DNA of 64,000 nucleotides from Plectrocnemia conspersa (taxonomy: Eukaryota; Arthropoda; Insecta; Trichoptera; Polycentropodidae): assembly GCA_009617715.1 (NCBI GenBank), contig VTFK01000270.1:124001-188000 (forward strand). Reading direction: 5' to 3'. Both the position numbers and the translations under genes were made by a program. The notes beneath the pieces are model-generated. The model was not told the origin of the DNA. It ran no database searches and was given only the letters and a program-made list of their open reading frames with translations. Numbering within the stretch: the first letter of the stretch is position 1; each line of letters opens with the position of its first letter. Below are positions 51,701 to 63,826 of the stretch, one piece after another.

Positions 51701-52909
51701 GCCCATATGCCGTGTATTTTTTAATGGACTGTTTATATTATATTATAAAAAAATATAATCCTTTATATTATTAAACAATTTTTATATAAATATTTCTCAT
51801 ACGCTAGATAATTATTTTATTTTAATTATACAAATACACAATCAATACTTAAATATGTAAGTTGCAATATATTTTAAGCTAAAAATGTGTTTAATGAAAA
51901 ATATGATTTATATTACAAAGTTAGCATATATTAAAATGACAATCGGACCACTCAAGCGAATAATATCATCTGTACGGTGTAGGCAGTTAGAGAATAAATA
52001 AGTTTGGATATCGTAACAATGGTATATCAACAAACAGCCCTCTAGTTCGTTTTGTTGGTGCATTTTTATGCACCAGTTAGTGTCTCCCGTGGACAGATAT
52101 GATAGATGATGTGTGCATAATAATTTAGGGTTGCCCCTAAAATTAATAAATAAAACGTTTACATATATAACTAGAAAAAATACTGAATAAATACGTCTCG
52201 CTATAATATATCAAACTATATAATAATTTTATAAAAAATTACAGTACTCAAAGAATTGTATGCATATTGAAATTTATGTACCAATTTGTACCAATATATT
52301 ACACTGTTACCCTGTTCACTAATATATTTTCCATTAAAAGCAAAACGAAATTTATACGTAAATTTATATCTCAAGATGTATTGCGACTAAAACTAATAAT
52401 TCTATAACAAATTTCTGAGATAAATTCAGAAGTCGACTTTGAAGTAAAGCTCTGGATTAGATTTAAAACAAAATATGTCTCTAAAAACATTGTTACTTCT
52501 TGACTTATTAGATAAACGCCTTATTTTACGACTTTGAAGTTAATTATTAATAAATAAAAAACTTTGTTAGCTATGACTGATAAATTCAATGCCTTATTTA
52601 ACCTTAATTATTATTAATTAATAATATAAATTAGATAAAAATGGTTCATTGTTAATATATAATAATACAACATAATTTTTAATATAATACTAAAATACAT
52701 AAGGTTTTTTATAGCATTATCAGGAAGGAATCTTTTACAAGCAAGCAACTTATATTTTATCTTCAAACCAATTGGTGATTTTTTTTTAAATAAGATTTTT
52801 TGTGATAATTTTTAAAAGACAACAAATATTAAATATCTCGATATTTTAATAGTAATATATTTTATTTTATTGCATTTAATATTATTTAAATAAAGTTTTT
52901 TTATACTGT

Positions 52910-53900
52910 TCAGAATTTCAACCCTATCGTAAAAATGCTAAGTAGTTTCAGGGGCACATGCGTCCAACTGTTACAAAAATTACCCCCTAATTGTTGGCCC
53001 ATCCCCTTGTAACAAGTAGTACACCAGCGATTTCAAACAATGTATTTAGTTATTTTTTTATTATAGATATGAAAAAATATTTATTAAATATGAAATAATA
53101 ATAAATACATATTATTAATTTAATTAAAAAAATATATATCGAAAATATAAAACTGGGTTGTATTAACCATTGGACTTTTTTAAACTCAAATAATTTAATT
53201 ATAATGCAATACAAAAAAATATTATTTTTTGGTTGGTAATTATTTATTATTTCGTTACTCTTATTAGTACATTTGTCACAAAAAAATATCAAACAAAATT
53301 GTACACCGGCCGGCACCCCATCGCTCATTTCCGACGGACAAAAAAATCTAACAAATGGGGGTAACCAGATTGAAAGGGGATGAAATTATCCATTAAAAAT
53401 ATGACCGACATATCAAATTCCAGTTGTGCACTTGTTTGCTTTTACGTAACACCATAGAAGCCTAGACAATGAACAGCCTAACTAGTAACCCCCCGCAGCG
53501 CCTAAAATTAAAACTGCACTGCCGAATTATTCCTCATATTTAATGTTTTTTCTATTTATAAAATTTAATTACGCTTTCGCAGTTAATTAGAAAACATGGC
53601 GAGAAAATTAAGACGCGAAATACGGAGTTTATTTATTTATTTGTCTGTTATATTTTTTTTCGCAATGTACGTAAATTTTTAATCAGATTCCGGTTGTTAA
53701 AAAAGAGCGCTTTGCTCAACTTAAATCCATTAAAAAAGGAAATGGATTTCGGCACGGGTTTTGCTCTCGTAAAAAATACACGAGTAATTACGAGGGTTAT
53801 GCTACATTATTAAAATCGTTTTAACCGAGGTGTGAGGGTAAATGTTGAACTGTTTGCGTTTTCAAAAAGAAACCGGTTTTAGCATAAAGATCGTATCATT
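52910..53900. other. Cluster of small GC-richer islands
   Basis: GC-richer patches lie at 52915-53035, 53305-53510 and 53540-53870, separated by AT-rich DNA. CAGTTAATTAG near 53580 is a homeodomain-type site. No gene was found. Confidence 0.22.
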
Positions 53901-54059
53901 AATAAATAAATACAAAAAAATAAGAAATTGTGTCAGATTTTATATATTAGGAATATTTGCAGTAAACATATTGTGAGCTTATTTTATCATTGCATGTGTA
54001 TATTTATAGAATTCCAGATTTAACAAAATTAAATGTTACTCGCATAGTCGCTTTAAAAC

Positions 54060-54340
54060 AAGGGTAAGTAGAGTAACGGGTAGGTGACGAGAACACGGCC
54101 ACAAAAGAGGCCCAGACATTGCCTTGATGGATTGGCAAGCAGATATGGGATTTGAAACAAATCTCAACAGCGCCTAGCACTTCGTTACAGATTATCCTTT
54201 TACACGGGAAAGGGGAAGAACCTGTTTAGAATTTAGGGATACGCCATTTACCATGCGCATATTTGAAATTCTGTTCCAATTATTCACAAGGAAAGCCCTG
54301 AGTACAAGTGGCATCTTAAAATGATGAAAATGGCTTATTC
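54060..54340. other. GC-richer noncoding island
   Basis: About 280 bp of raised GC (GGGTAGGTGACGAGAACACG near 54079) without a coding frame. It is a regulatory candidate. Confidence 0.22.
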
Positions 54341-54744
54341 GTGGTTTTTTTATTGGATTTTATTGTCTCTAAATATAAACCTGATATTAAGAAATAATTA
54401 TATCGTTACCTTATTGTTTTTTTTAATTTTTCAATCTTTCTGCAAAAATGTTTAACTAAAGTATATCTAGGATAACATAAAATTCGACTTTTTTTAATTT
54501 ATTATAAATTTTATATATTGTAAGAATATTGTTGACATTAACAGGCGTTCATCAATATTGCGTTAAAAATAGCTTAAACTTAGTGAGACAAAAGATCATA
54601 TTTTGTAACTTAATAACAGCTATTTTAATAATTTTAAACTATTATTACTGCTTGAAATAATATATGTTACTATGCGTAACCCAGCTTAATTTTTCTTTTA
54701 TCATAAAATATATATACTAAATAAGGAAACTCAGTAAAATATAT

Positions 54745-54880
54745 ATGTGATGATCGATTGGAATTATATTACAATGGTCATTAATTCGGACCTCTTAAAC
54801 TGGATAAATATAAATTAAAAAGAACTAGCTTCCAAGCGAGATTTATACCCATGTCTTTCAGGTATACACCACTAATCACA
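54745..54880 (-). repeat. SINE-A copy with tRNA-like head
   Basis: On the minus strand it starts with GTGATTAGTGGTGTATACC (A-box-like), then a B-box-like GGGTATAAATCTCGC. The body ends in AATTCCAATCGATCATCAC, shared with the copy at 16.0 kb. All three SINE-A copies in the window lie on the minus strand. Confidence 0.6.
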
Positions 54881-55102
54881 TCTATCTAAAAAAATTAATT
54901 TTGTTGATTATCTAGTTGTTGTATATGGATAAAATTATGAAGCATAAGCATTGTGAGAAGAAAATATGCAACAAATAATATTATATTAGATACAAAAGGT
55001 GGTGTATTTTTAATGTAAAGAATATTATTGAAAAAATTAATGAAGCAAAATAATCGATATTAACTTAAATATATAACAATATATGGATGGTTAAAAGAAA
55101 AG

Positions 55103-55135
55103 TTTTACTTGAATTAAAAGTTAATTCAAGTAAAA
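55103..55135. repeat. Perfect short hairpin (15-bp arms, 3-nt loop)
   Basis: TTTTACTTGAATTAA (55103-55117), then AAG, then its exact reverse complement (55121-55135). The surrounding 55.0-56.6 kb is otherwise AT-rich with nothing recognisable. Confidence 0.8.
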
Positions 55136-56679
55136 TTAATTAAAATTTTAATGAATTTATAAAAAATAAGATACACATAATAGGATACATAATAACTTAA
55201 TATGTAAAGCTTAATATATTTATAACTCTATTTTTGGGTGTTATACAATAAACATTTTGTTTTGAAGAAATAAAATTAAAAAAAATTAAAAATATTAATC
55301 TATCATGTTTTAAGTTAAAGATAATGTTCAAAATTCATTAAAATGTTATGTAATTATGTACATATATTGCTATTTTTTCATTTAAAATTAGTAAGAATAT
55401 TAAAGAAAAATTTACGAGGAATAAATAAAGCACAGATACACAACTAAAAATAATAATAAATTAAGAACAGAAAACCTATGGAGTACTTATGTGCATAAAA
55501 AAAATTATAATGACTATTTATATAATATTTAAGTTAAATGTACAAATTTAAAGATTTACATTGAAATTACACGTATATATTTAATTATTGTATCAATTAG
55601 TTAATGCTTAAAAAATTAAAATTATACATGCATATCTACTATATTATTGCATCATAAATACACATATATAATTCTATATGTAACATTTACTACATATAGA
55701 ATTATATACTAAATTCGACTAATTCTATATGTAAGTTTTTAAAATTAAGTGTTTTTTTAGAAATTATAAAAAGATATTTTAAAGAAAATTCCAACTGGTT
55801 AAAATAACAAATAACAATTTATTTATTTTATACTATCTAGCTTTTTGCTTACATTTAGTTAGCGTTAAAATAATAATAATCCATTAATAATTAGTGTTAA
55901 AATTAAATAAAAATAATAAAATAAAATAACAATGTCAGTAACATAATAATAATTAGTGTTAAAATAATAATCCACTAGTGTTAAAATAATAATCAAACAA
56001 CAACTCATCAAAATAATTTGAAAAATCTTTGCATGTCCTCAAGTAATCTGCAATAATACTAAAACTTCTCTATTTCTTTGACATTTTACCGAAAAATAAA
56101 TAGTTTTAAATAATTTAAATTAATTTTGCCTATTTAATTATTGTTATTATTCATCAAGGCTTAACTGTAAATGCATATTAATAATACTTTTCCATTTAAA
56201 TATTTTTTATAACAAATGTACACCTGATTAAATTTTTAGTTTTTTTTAATTTAAAATAAATCATTACAATACATGTTATCTTGAAGTCATCGTTTCGTGC
56301 TGTATTTGTCAGTTTTTAAGTATGATTATATTTAAGCTTTCTAATGTGTGTAATAACTAAAATTTGATAACCAGCAATTATAATGTTATATGTTATAATT
56401 TATTTACATTTATCATTTGACCTTTAGTTACATTTAATAGCAGTTTTAATGTAACGATATAAAACTAGAAAAAAAACTGTTTACTCTACTAATTACTTAA
56501 TTAAGCAGATAACAATTATGGAAAATGTTGCTAGCTAAACCGTTTGAAAAAATGGTTATAAATTAGTATTATATTATATTGTTATGAAATAATGCAGAAC
56601 ATTAATTTTCTTGTCATATTTATTCTTTAAAATGCTTATATTTTTGCTAGTGTGGACATAATACGCCATAATGATCGTA

Positions 56680-57330
56680 ACTGTCAAGAATCTTCAATGA
56701 ATGCCATTCTCATTGACGCCTTAACAAACGTCAAGACAAGTGTGGGAACATCGATGATCGCCCATTGTTGCTAACAATTATTCCCAAAGGGATTACGCCG
56801 GCGAAGGAGAGCTAATCCTTTTTGTTGCAAAATAAAACAAACAGACAATGCCGCTTCTATATAGTATACATAGGTGAATGTGTGCAAAATTTATTGCTGT
56901 TCCTTCCTACACCGCCTGTCGGGGGGTGAGTCATCCTTTATCCAGACTCCATACATTTTTTTAGCATCCCTCTTCATTTGAATCCTATTCAAAAAGCAAT
57001 GCCACTATTCCACCACCGGACAGGTTGAGTAATGTTGAACCCAGCGTGTGGTAACCCGTACGTGATTAGTACTTTATTTACCTATTGTTCTTGCACAAGA
57101 AAAAAAATCGACGCCTGACAATAAACACTTTTGTATAGTGTTCACGTTTCGTCCGATGATTATTTCTTGTCTCCCCCTTTCTATATTGTGTGATTATTCG
57201 TACGTTCGAATGTAGACATAGTTTCGTGGAACGACTCCTGTTGGCTATAACGACCATTACAATGGTCGTTAAACGAATCAAACTGCGCTAGAGAACGCTA
57301 GCAATATCAATATAAAGAGGTGTGCCGAAT
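56680..57330. promoter_or_regulatory. GC-richer island with Su(H), SOX-palindrome and K50-homeodomain sites
   Basis: TGTGGGAA at 56741-56748 fits Su(H) (YGTGRGAA). ATTGTT-gct-AACAAT at 56764-56778 is a palindromic pair of SOX-type cores. GGATTA (56790-56795) and TAATCC (56813-56818) are inverted Bicoid/Otd-type sites. All lie within 80 bp. The frame at 57078-57281 on the minus strand is unsupported. It is a strong enhancer candidate; function inferred. Confidence 0.4.
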
Positions 57331-58079
57331 ATTTTTTATTAGCTTACATATATGTACATATTTCTTCGCCTGTACTACATATATGTGTATGTTTTATTAA
57401 TAAAAAAAATATTATATTACAATATAACATATTGTGTTTTATAATATTTTTTCTTCTTATTTTCGATAGCAAAAAACTTCATTTTGGAATTTTTCAATAG
57501 TTTATATGCATTTCAGTCATTTTTTACATTTTGCTTCATTATTGATGTAAGTGAAATAATATTAAAAAACTATAATATACATATGTATGTATTGTTTGTA
57601 TATTTCTAAAATGAAAGCAGTTAAATTTATTTTAAATTTAATTAAAAAATAACACTAAAAATATTATAATGAATTTTTAAGGCTCAAGATTATCATTGGT
57701 TTTTATTTAACATTTTTTTAGTATTGACATATATAATATAATAATATAGTGTAGTAAAATGCTTTTACCTTAAGAGAGTAGAAACCAAGGAAAAAACCAT
57801 AATCAGCAATTACTGCGAATATTTTTTTATCCTAATTTAAAAACATAGTAAGACAGAAAATATTTTAATAATCTATAATCAAATTAATACCGACAGGAAA
57901 AATATTTATTTTTATTATTTCGTTTATAACTTTTAAATGTACGTAGTTTTTAATATAGAATTTACATATTTTCACTATCATTATCGATTTAATCTATATA
58001 TTAAAAAAATAGTATTTTAAAAACACGATTGCTAAATGTAATGGATGTTTGCTTGATAAAATCTGCCATACATATATGT

Positions 58080-58800
58080 TGGAATTCATTATTAATTCAA
58101 GGCATAGAAGGACAGATTGAAATCAAAAATTTATCATCCGTCCAACTTTATTAAGCATTTCTTTTCATTTTATTAGACTTGTCCCCTTCGCTTCAGAGAA
58201 AGCCAATATTTGGCCACGGCTGTTTAGTTGCCCGATATAAAGTCGAAATTGTTTCCCACTAAATGAGTCCATAAACCGTTATTGTGGCAACGCCTGGGGG
58301 CAAATCCCGTTCTTGAGTCAACCTGCCCGGATATAAAAATAAAACTCCATAGGCAAACAATCAAGGCTGCTCCCCGTTTGATTAGTGCCACAAGACGAAC
58401 ACAGTAAATAACAATCAGCATTAGATCCGGTGTTTAATTATGCGCTTTACTGCCTAAGCTGCGTTAATCAATCAGAGCTTTTGTTGGATGGCTTTTTTGC
58501 GCTTTTGCGGGTCCCTGAGGTGGTTTAAAAAAAAGTCTAAAAATTGCGCCGTACTTCTTTAATCTTGTCCAGTACTTTTTCATCGTCGTCAGCCATGGGG
58601 TGACGTTCTTGAGGAGGGGAGGACCTCCTCTCATCGCAAAGCAATCGGACGGCCGTAACAGTTAGAGGCCTCAACGACCCTCTCGGGGGCCCTAGCTCTG
58701 CCCCACCCCACCATGATACCTTTCACAGTTCACAGGCCCTGTATCTGCCAATATTGCGTTGAATTTCCGCATAGGCTATGTTGTATCATCACCATCAAAT
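58080..58800. promoter_or_regulatory. GC-richer island with an Exd/Hox-type site
   Basis: TGATTGATTA on the minus strand (58465-58474) matches the composite Exd-Hox site. CCATAAACCGTTATTG near 58269 and TTTAATTATGCG near 58433 add posterior-Hox and homeodomain-like cores. The right end is very GC-rich, with the small hairpin-like GAGGAGGGGAGGACCTCCTC near 58611. No coding exon recognised. Confidence 0.38.
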
Positions 58801-59939
58801 ACAAGATATACGGCTAGCAGATATAATTATAGTGGCAAAACTAAACAACTTAAGGTGGCCTTAGACCTCAAATTTGCTTTCAATGAATCCATTTAATTTA
58901 CTTTTTTGATTTGTTTAATAGAGAAAGTTTATCTCGCAAACTTTTATACAAATTATATTGTCAAAAGATCGATATTTAACACATCATATTTTACTACTGA
59001 AAAGATATAAACGCGTAGCAATTCTGCGTACGGAACTGAAGTTGTAGAGTGTAAATAATTCAATGCACAGAGTAGAGTAGTTTCATAGGAGAGTTTTTTT
59101 TTGTATAAGATGCATCTCGCCTCGGACTACCTACATCACAAATGTGGATAAAAATAATCATATTATTGATAGTGACTACCATTTGCTGCCATTAATATTT
59201 TGAAACATTTACGAATACTTGCCATGATCAAGGATCTCGATAATGTTAAGTGCCACATTAATTGAGCAGAAAACGAATAGGGGATTTTTACTTGCGATTC
59301 GTTACTTTGCCGCAATGAACATTTGTTTTTTTCTCAACAATTCATCACTGTTAGATAAGAGTATTACCTATTATTATAATAATAGTTAGGCAAAAACGAT
59401 TATAACACAGTGAAATGCGCCAGTACAGAGCAAAATACTGGATTGCACCCTTAAAAAATGGGTATGTTCTGTATATAGTGGAATTGAAAGAGTTTAATAC
59501 GAGATTCTACCGCCTAACTATATTGATTGCACATTAAAAATACATTGAATTTCATAATTCTTATGAAGACTCGGCAAAAATTGCCAACAAATACTTGGCT
59601 GTAATGTTTTAGTATATTCACTACATTGTCTAGACTTTAGAGTTTTTATTTTTTACATATAGAGCTTTGCAAAATGATTATTTGTAAATTTACCAGATTA
59701 ACCAAACCACTTGTACCAAGTTCCAGAAGTTCTTCACCTACCAGAATGATGTAAGAAGGCATGTGATTAAAACGACGAATACATATTCATGTAAACTTAT
59801 GTTGTTTTAATTTACAAATAAATAATTTTAGTAACACTAAAACATAACGAATATATTTTCAAACCAATATAATATATTTTAATAATGAATATTGTAGTTT
59901 TAATATAAAGTTTAGCGTAGTTTAACTCTTAAGCCACGG

Positions 59940-60180
59940 AGCACTCCCTTTTTTAGGGTTATTTTCTAAACGAATAAGACGCGTGTAATGGCGACCTTTA
60001 CGGTGTCAAATTGGTTTTTCACAAATAGGAAATTCGCCTTTGGCGAAATCGAACAGGAAACCTTAGTGACTATACACGAGCTTTTTAGACGTTCATTTGA
60101 TAGTCACGAACGTATTGATGTTTGCATAATACATGCGAACTTGCAAAGGATTTTCTACACGCGATTGCCAGAAAAATAAG
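59940..60180. other. Small GC-richer island
   Basis: About 240 bp with the inverted words GTCACGAACG/CGTTC and GCCTTTGGCGAAATCG. A 63-codon frame (59988-60179) has no domain or splice context. It is probably noncoding. Confidence 0.22.
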
Positions 60181-60369
60181 ATTAATATTTAATGTTGGTA
60201 TATCACAAAAATATTATATAATAATATTATTTTTAGTTTATTATCCAAATATGCATGAAAAAGCTTTTAAAATTGGCAATAATTGAGCTTTTGAAGAATT
60301 TCATATGACTAGTCAAACGATCACGTTTCTTTGTACATATACATGTATATATGTATGTCTCTGATTTAT

Positions 60370-60670
60370 AAATTCGCAGATGAATTATTCACGGGTTTAA
60401 TGTGGGAGGTTGGTCCTCGTGGATGAGGTCTCTGAGGCCATAATCCTCCTGTCTGTGGGTGGAGAGAGGTCACGAGTTTTCTCGCAAGAGACCGCTCCTT
60501 CTGTGCCATATTTTCCCCAAAGTCACCTTCAGAGCTCGTTTCTCTCTCGCTCAACTCGAAAATGCCATTTTCTGTTTCTCTTCACCCATATATCGCACAG
60601 AAAATTGCTCCGCACGCTCACGCTGCGAAGTCGGATAACACAAATATATGACCCCATACACGTTACGATG
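60370..60670. other. GC-richer noncoding island
   Basis: About 300 bp of raised GC contains overlapping short frames on both strands (60366-60554 minus, 60410-60703 plus) and no recognisable domain. It is a regulatory candidate. Confidence 0.22.
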
Positions 60671-61802
60671 AATTTATTTATTGTTTATATAATTTTATGT
60701 TGAAACATTAATTTATTATTAATTTATATTATAATAACACTAAAAAACAAGCAAAAAAAAACCTAATTATTTTTATATATAAAAAGCTATTTTTTAAAAT
60801 GTCGAAAACTAGAATATTTAAATATATAATATGTTTTAGTTTTGGTAATATTGGTTTTAAATGAACTCTTACGGCGCTTTTCTAATGCAATATCGCCCTT
60901 AACTAATATAAATAAATAATACAATTAGAAAATAATACTATTTCGAGGACTAAAAAATAAACATTATAGTTAATGATATTAATCGATTAAATTGCTTAAT
61001 ATATTGTGTATGTTACGTAATAACCTATTGTTTTATATAATGAAATGCGTTTTTAAATTTTACTATAACTTTTATACATCTATATATTTTTTTATTATCA
61101 TATATAGGATACTGATAAATTTAAAAAAATATATCCACGTTTGAATGAAAATTGATTTCAAAAATCACACTTATTTAGGGTTTAGTTTATTGATAAAAAA
61201 ATATAATAAATAAATCATTTTACAGTTATTTTATCTGTGTAAAGATTCTTTTTAAAATCCCCATTACCATATTCTTGTCAAGACATTAAAAAAATTTTTA
61301 TTGTATTTTTATGGTAAATAGAACATTTTTATTGTATTTAAAGCTAATTTTATTTTTTTAAAATTTTCTTATATAATGATTTTTTACTAAATTAACCAAT
61401 TTTACATAGTTAACTGCTTTATTTATATCATTTTCCAATTTTAGAGAGTAAACTGCTGTAATTATTATTTCGTTGTGTTTTTATTATTTCTGAAAATGTG
61501 ATAAGGATGACTGGCCAACTTTTGGTTTATTTTTTTTAGCCTTGTTCTGAAAAAAGCTGAAATGACGTTCATGTTGAACTACAATTCTAGATTTTCAATT
61601 TGTATATTAAAGATTATGGCGTATTTTGGCTTTATGAAAATTACTAATACGCAAAACCCAATGCTATTTATATACCTTTATTTGTTTCGAACACAAAACA
61701 AAGACCAAAAAAAGCTTGTTTTTTGATTTACATGAAATTAGCCATTTTGCAAAATTATAATAATCTGCCTTGAAGTGACGAGTATTCTTTTTTTTTGATT
61801 TT

Positions 61803-61850
61803 GTACTAATAGAATTATCAGGAGTTTATTCTGAATAATTCTATTAGTAC
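61803..61850. repeat. Hairpin with perfect 16-bp arms
   Basis: GTACTAATAGAATTAT (61803-61818) and its exact reverse complement (61835-61850) flank a 16-nt centre that itself extends the stem with CAG/CTG and one bulge. Confidence 0.8.
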
Positions 61851-61918
61851 GAAACGTAACGTCTTAATTTATAAGAAAGAGTTTTTCTCCTCCATGCTTT
61901 GCTAATTAATTCTTATAA

Positions 61919-62190
61919 TTGATGTATTATTTGGCTTCGAAGTCAGACTTTGGCAGACACTCAAAGAGACTAGCAGATTCACCCCGCCTGGCAGACGTGC
62001 CCCCATCGAGAGACGCAAAGATACGACCTAAGACTCCCGAACATAATCATCGCAGCTACAGGAACTGCCGCCAGACGGCATCTACAAGACCTCTAAGGAT
62101 AATCTGTCTGATAGTCTGTCGCAAAATGTAATATAATCAAATAAGTTCTAACTAGATTTCACCTGCGTCACACCGACTACAAAATCACAC
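61919..62190. repeat. GC-richer segment with dispersed-repeat end
   Basis: The right part (62125-62190) matches 50399-50450. The left part is raised in GC and holds a 70-codon frame without a domain. It lies directly next to the jockey-like fragment and may belong to an older transposable element. Confidence 0.4.
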
Positions 62191-62252
62191 CTCTTAATGT
62201 TACAAAACCTTAAAATACCACGAAGAAATTATGGGGCAGATTCATTTTTATT

Positions 62253-62530
62253 ATGTATGATAAATCCTCATGCCAAACCTTATCAAAAGCCTGTGCAATG
62301 CTTAAAAATGCTGAAGAGCAGTATCGTTTTTCTTTCAGGTTTGTATATATTTTGTTAACAATTATGTTGACCTGTTCAATCTTGAGTCCTTCTTTAGAAT
62401 TGCTTTTAATCCTTGAAGAAAAAACTTTTCTAAGACATTTTTTAAGATCGGGAACAGACTAATTGGTCTGTAGGTCTCTGGTTTGACGGTATCCTTTCCT
62501 GGTTTTCGAATTGTTATATTTTCCATTAAT
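62253..62530 (-). pseudogene. Jockey-type non-LTR reverse transcriptase fragment
   Basis: On the minus strand, frames give KPGKDT, KPETYRPISLFPIL and, after frame changes, EEKKYCSSAF-like LKEKRYCSSAFLSIAQ followed by AFDKVWHEDL. These are the RT fingers and palm motifs of the jockey group up to the first catalytic Asp box (AFD). At least one frame change lies in the middle, and both ends of the element are missing. It is a different family from the element at 34.6-36.8 kb. Confidence 0.75.
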
Positions 62531-62689
62531 CAGGATAGTATGGTACTAATAATATGGCATTAAATATGAATGTAATAAATTTCACGCTTTTTACTGATAA
62601 TAACTAAGCAATAGCTTAGAAGATAATCGATATATAATAAGTGTGATATAACACCATTACTAAATTTATTGAATAATTGCAAAGTATAT

Positions 62690-62875
62690 GGGCCGCTTAA
62701 ATCGCAAAACGGCGTCGCCGGGCGCCGCGACCTTCATCCCCGTGAGGCGTTCTCTGCGGGCGGGGCCTCCCGAGCGACCTCTCTTATTGGTCCGGCGCGC
62801 CACCGGGGCCTGTCTAATTGGACGGCGCTGGGACCGCCCCGCTTGGGGCCCCAAAACGCTTACCCAAGAGATCCT
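62690..62875. promoter_or_regulatory. Extremely GC-rich CpG-island-like block
   Basis: About 180 bp is dominated by G+C with many CpGs, in otherwise AT-rich DNA. It contains CCAAT-type words on the minus strand (GACCAATAAG; plus-strand near 62786), ATTGGAC, GC-box-like GGGCGG/CCGCCC words and GGCGCGCC. Open frames exist in several frames on both strands, as expected of GC-rich noncoding DNA. It lies 1 kb upstream of the coding exon at 63827. Confidence 0.35.
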
Positions 62876-63149
62876 ACTATATTTTGACCTTAAAACCATA
62901 CAAAAAATCATTTAAAAATACATAAAAAATAAACAAACAAATATGAGGATTTTTTCATATTTTTGTGATGATAAATGATTGATTTTTACGTAAAGGTTTG
63001 AGTATAGGATAAATCAAATATTGCAATATTATTCAGAATTAGGGCTTTTTATGCGTGGTTTGTTAAATTTTATTTTTGGGAATTTTTATATATTTTTTTG
63101 GTAGTGGCTAATATTTTTTTTGAATTAAGGAATTTAAGTTATAATTATT

Positions 63150-63400
63150 TTTAAGGCTACCCCTTGATAGTTCCAATTCCCGGGGAGCTCAGTCGTTCGT
63201 TTGTCCCTCTCTTCCCGGGGGAGCCACGCCCCGGGGCCGTCCCGCACCCCTCCCCGGACGCCACTGACGCCTCTCCAATACTCAAAGGCATTCCGTCACC
63301 GACGTCCTCAGAGGGACGACGCTCGGTTCCCTCTCGAGATGACCCGCGATTCGTCCGTACTCTACACACTCGGTGACTCAAAAACGCGATTCTAACAACT
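63150..63400. promoter_or_regulatory. Second GC-rich island upstream of the right-edge gene
   Basis: About 240 bp of GC-rich, CpG-containing DNA (CCCGGGGGAGCC, CCCCGGACGCC, GGGACGACGCTCGG) ends abruptly in AT-rich sequence. With the block at 62.7 kb it forms a GC-rich promoter-proximal zone for the gene starting near 63.58 kb. Function inferred. Confidence 0.35.
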
Positions 63401-63556
63401 CCAATATATAATCACGATAAATCAATATAAAACACAATTTAAAATATCAAAAAACTTAAAAACACACAAAAGTGAAAAACAATCTAACATATCAAAAAAG
63501 TGCAGAATAGATTTTTTAAATAAAACACACATAATAATAAAAGTGCTAAAATCGGT

Positions 63557-63826
63557 TATAAACATACTCAAAAAATAAATTTCAGTGCAGTGTTGTTGTT
63601 ATTGTCCAAATATTGTGTATATTGCGCAATCGTACTGTCAAAATTCAACTCACGTGTCATTATGAGTCTGAAGTTAGATTTATAATATTGTATCGACTCA
63701 ATCTTTTTAAATTCATAATTAAAGTGCCCGTAAAGGCATTTGTATAATATATCAGGGGTGTTCAAATTTCGCCACAATTCGGTCGGACGAGTTGAACGCG
63801 GCTACGGCCGGGTACACAGGTTCGCC
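63557..63826 (+). promoter_or_regulatory. Candidate TATA/Inr promoter, 5' UTR and uORF of the right-edge gene
   Basis: TATAAAC at 63557-63563 and the initiator TCAGT at 63582-63586 are spaced about 27 nt from TATA start to A63584. This gives an unspliced 5' UTR of about 243 nt. It contains one short uORF, ATG at 63662 to TAA at 63685 (7 residues). The alternative is that the coding exon begins at a splice acceptor (TATATCAG near 63755 or ACACAG at 63819). Confidence 0.4.

Noticed and set aside
62669..62915. Overlapping frames on both strands of the GC-rich block as genes
   Set aside because: GC-rich DNA is poor in stop codons, so open frames in several phases are expected. None shows a domain or start context.
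63164..63395. Overlapping frames in the second GC-rich block
   Set aside because: Same reason: mutually exclusive frames on both strands and no family signature.
62690..63400. GC-rich blocks as bacterial contamination or recent transfer
   Set aside because: Each is only 180-250 bp, embedded seamlessly in AT-rich DNA, and adjacent to a eukaryotic exon with a splice donor.
63568..63777. 69-codon minus-strand frame as a gene
   Set aside because: It overlaps the proposed 5' UTR, has no domain, and its composition fits AT-rich leader sequence.
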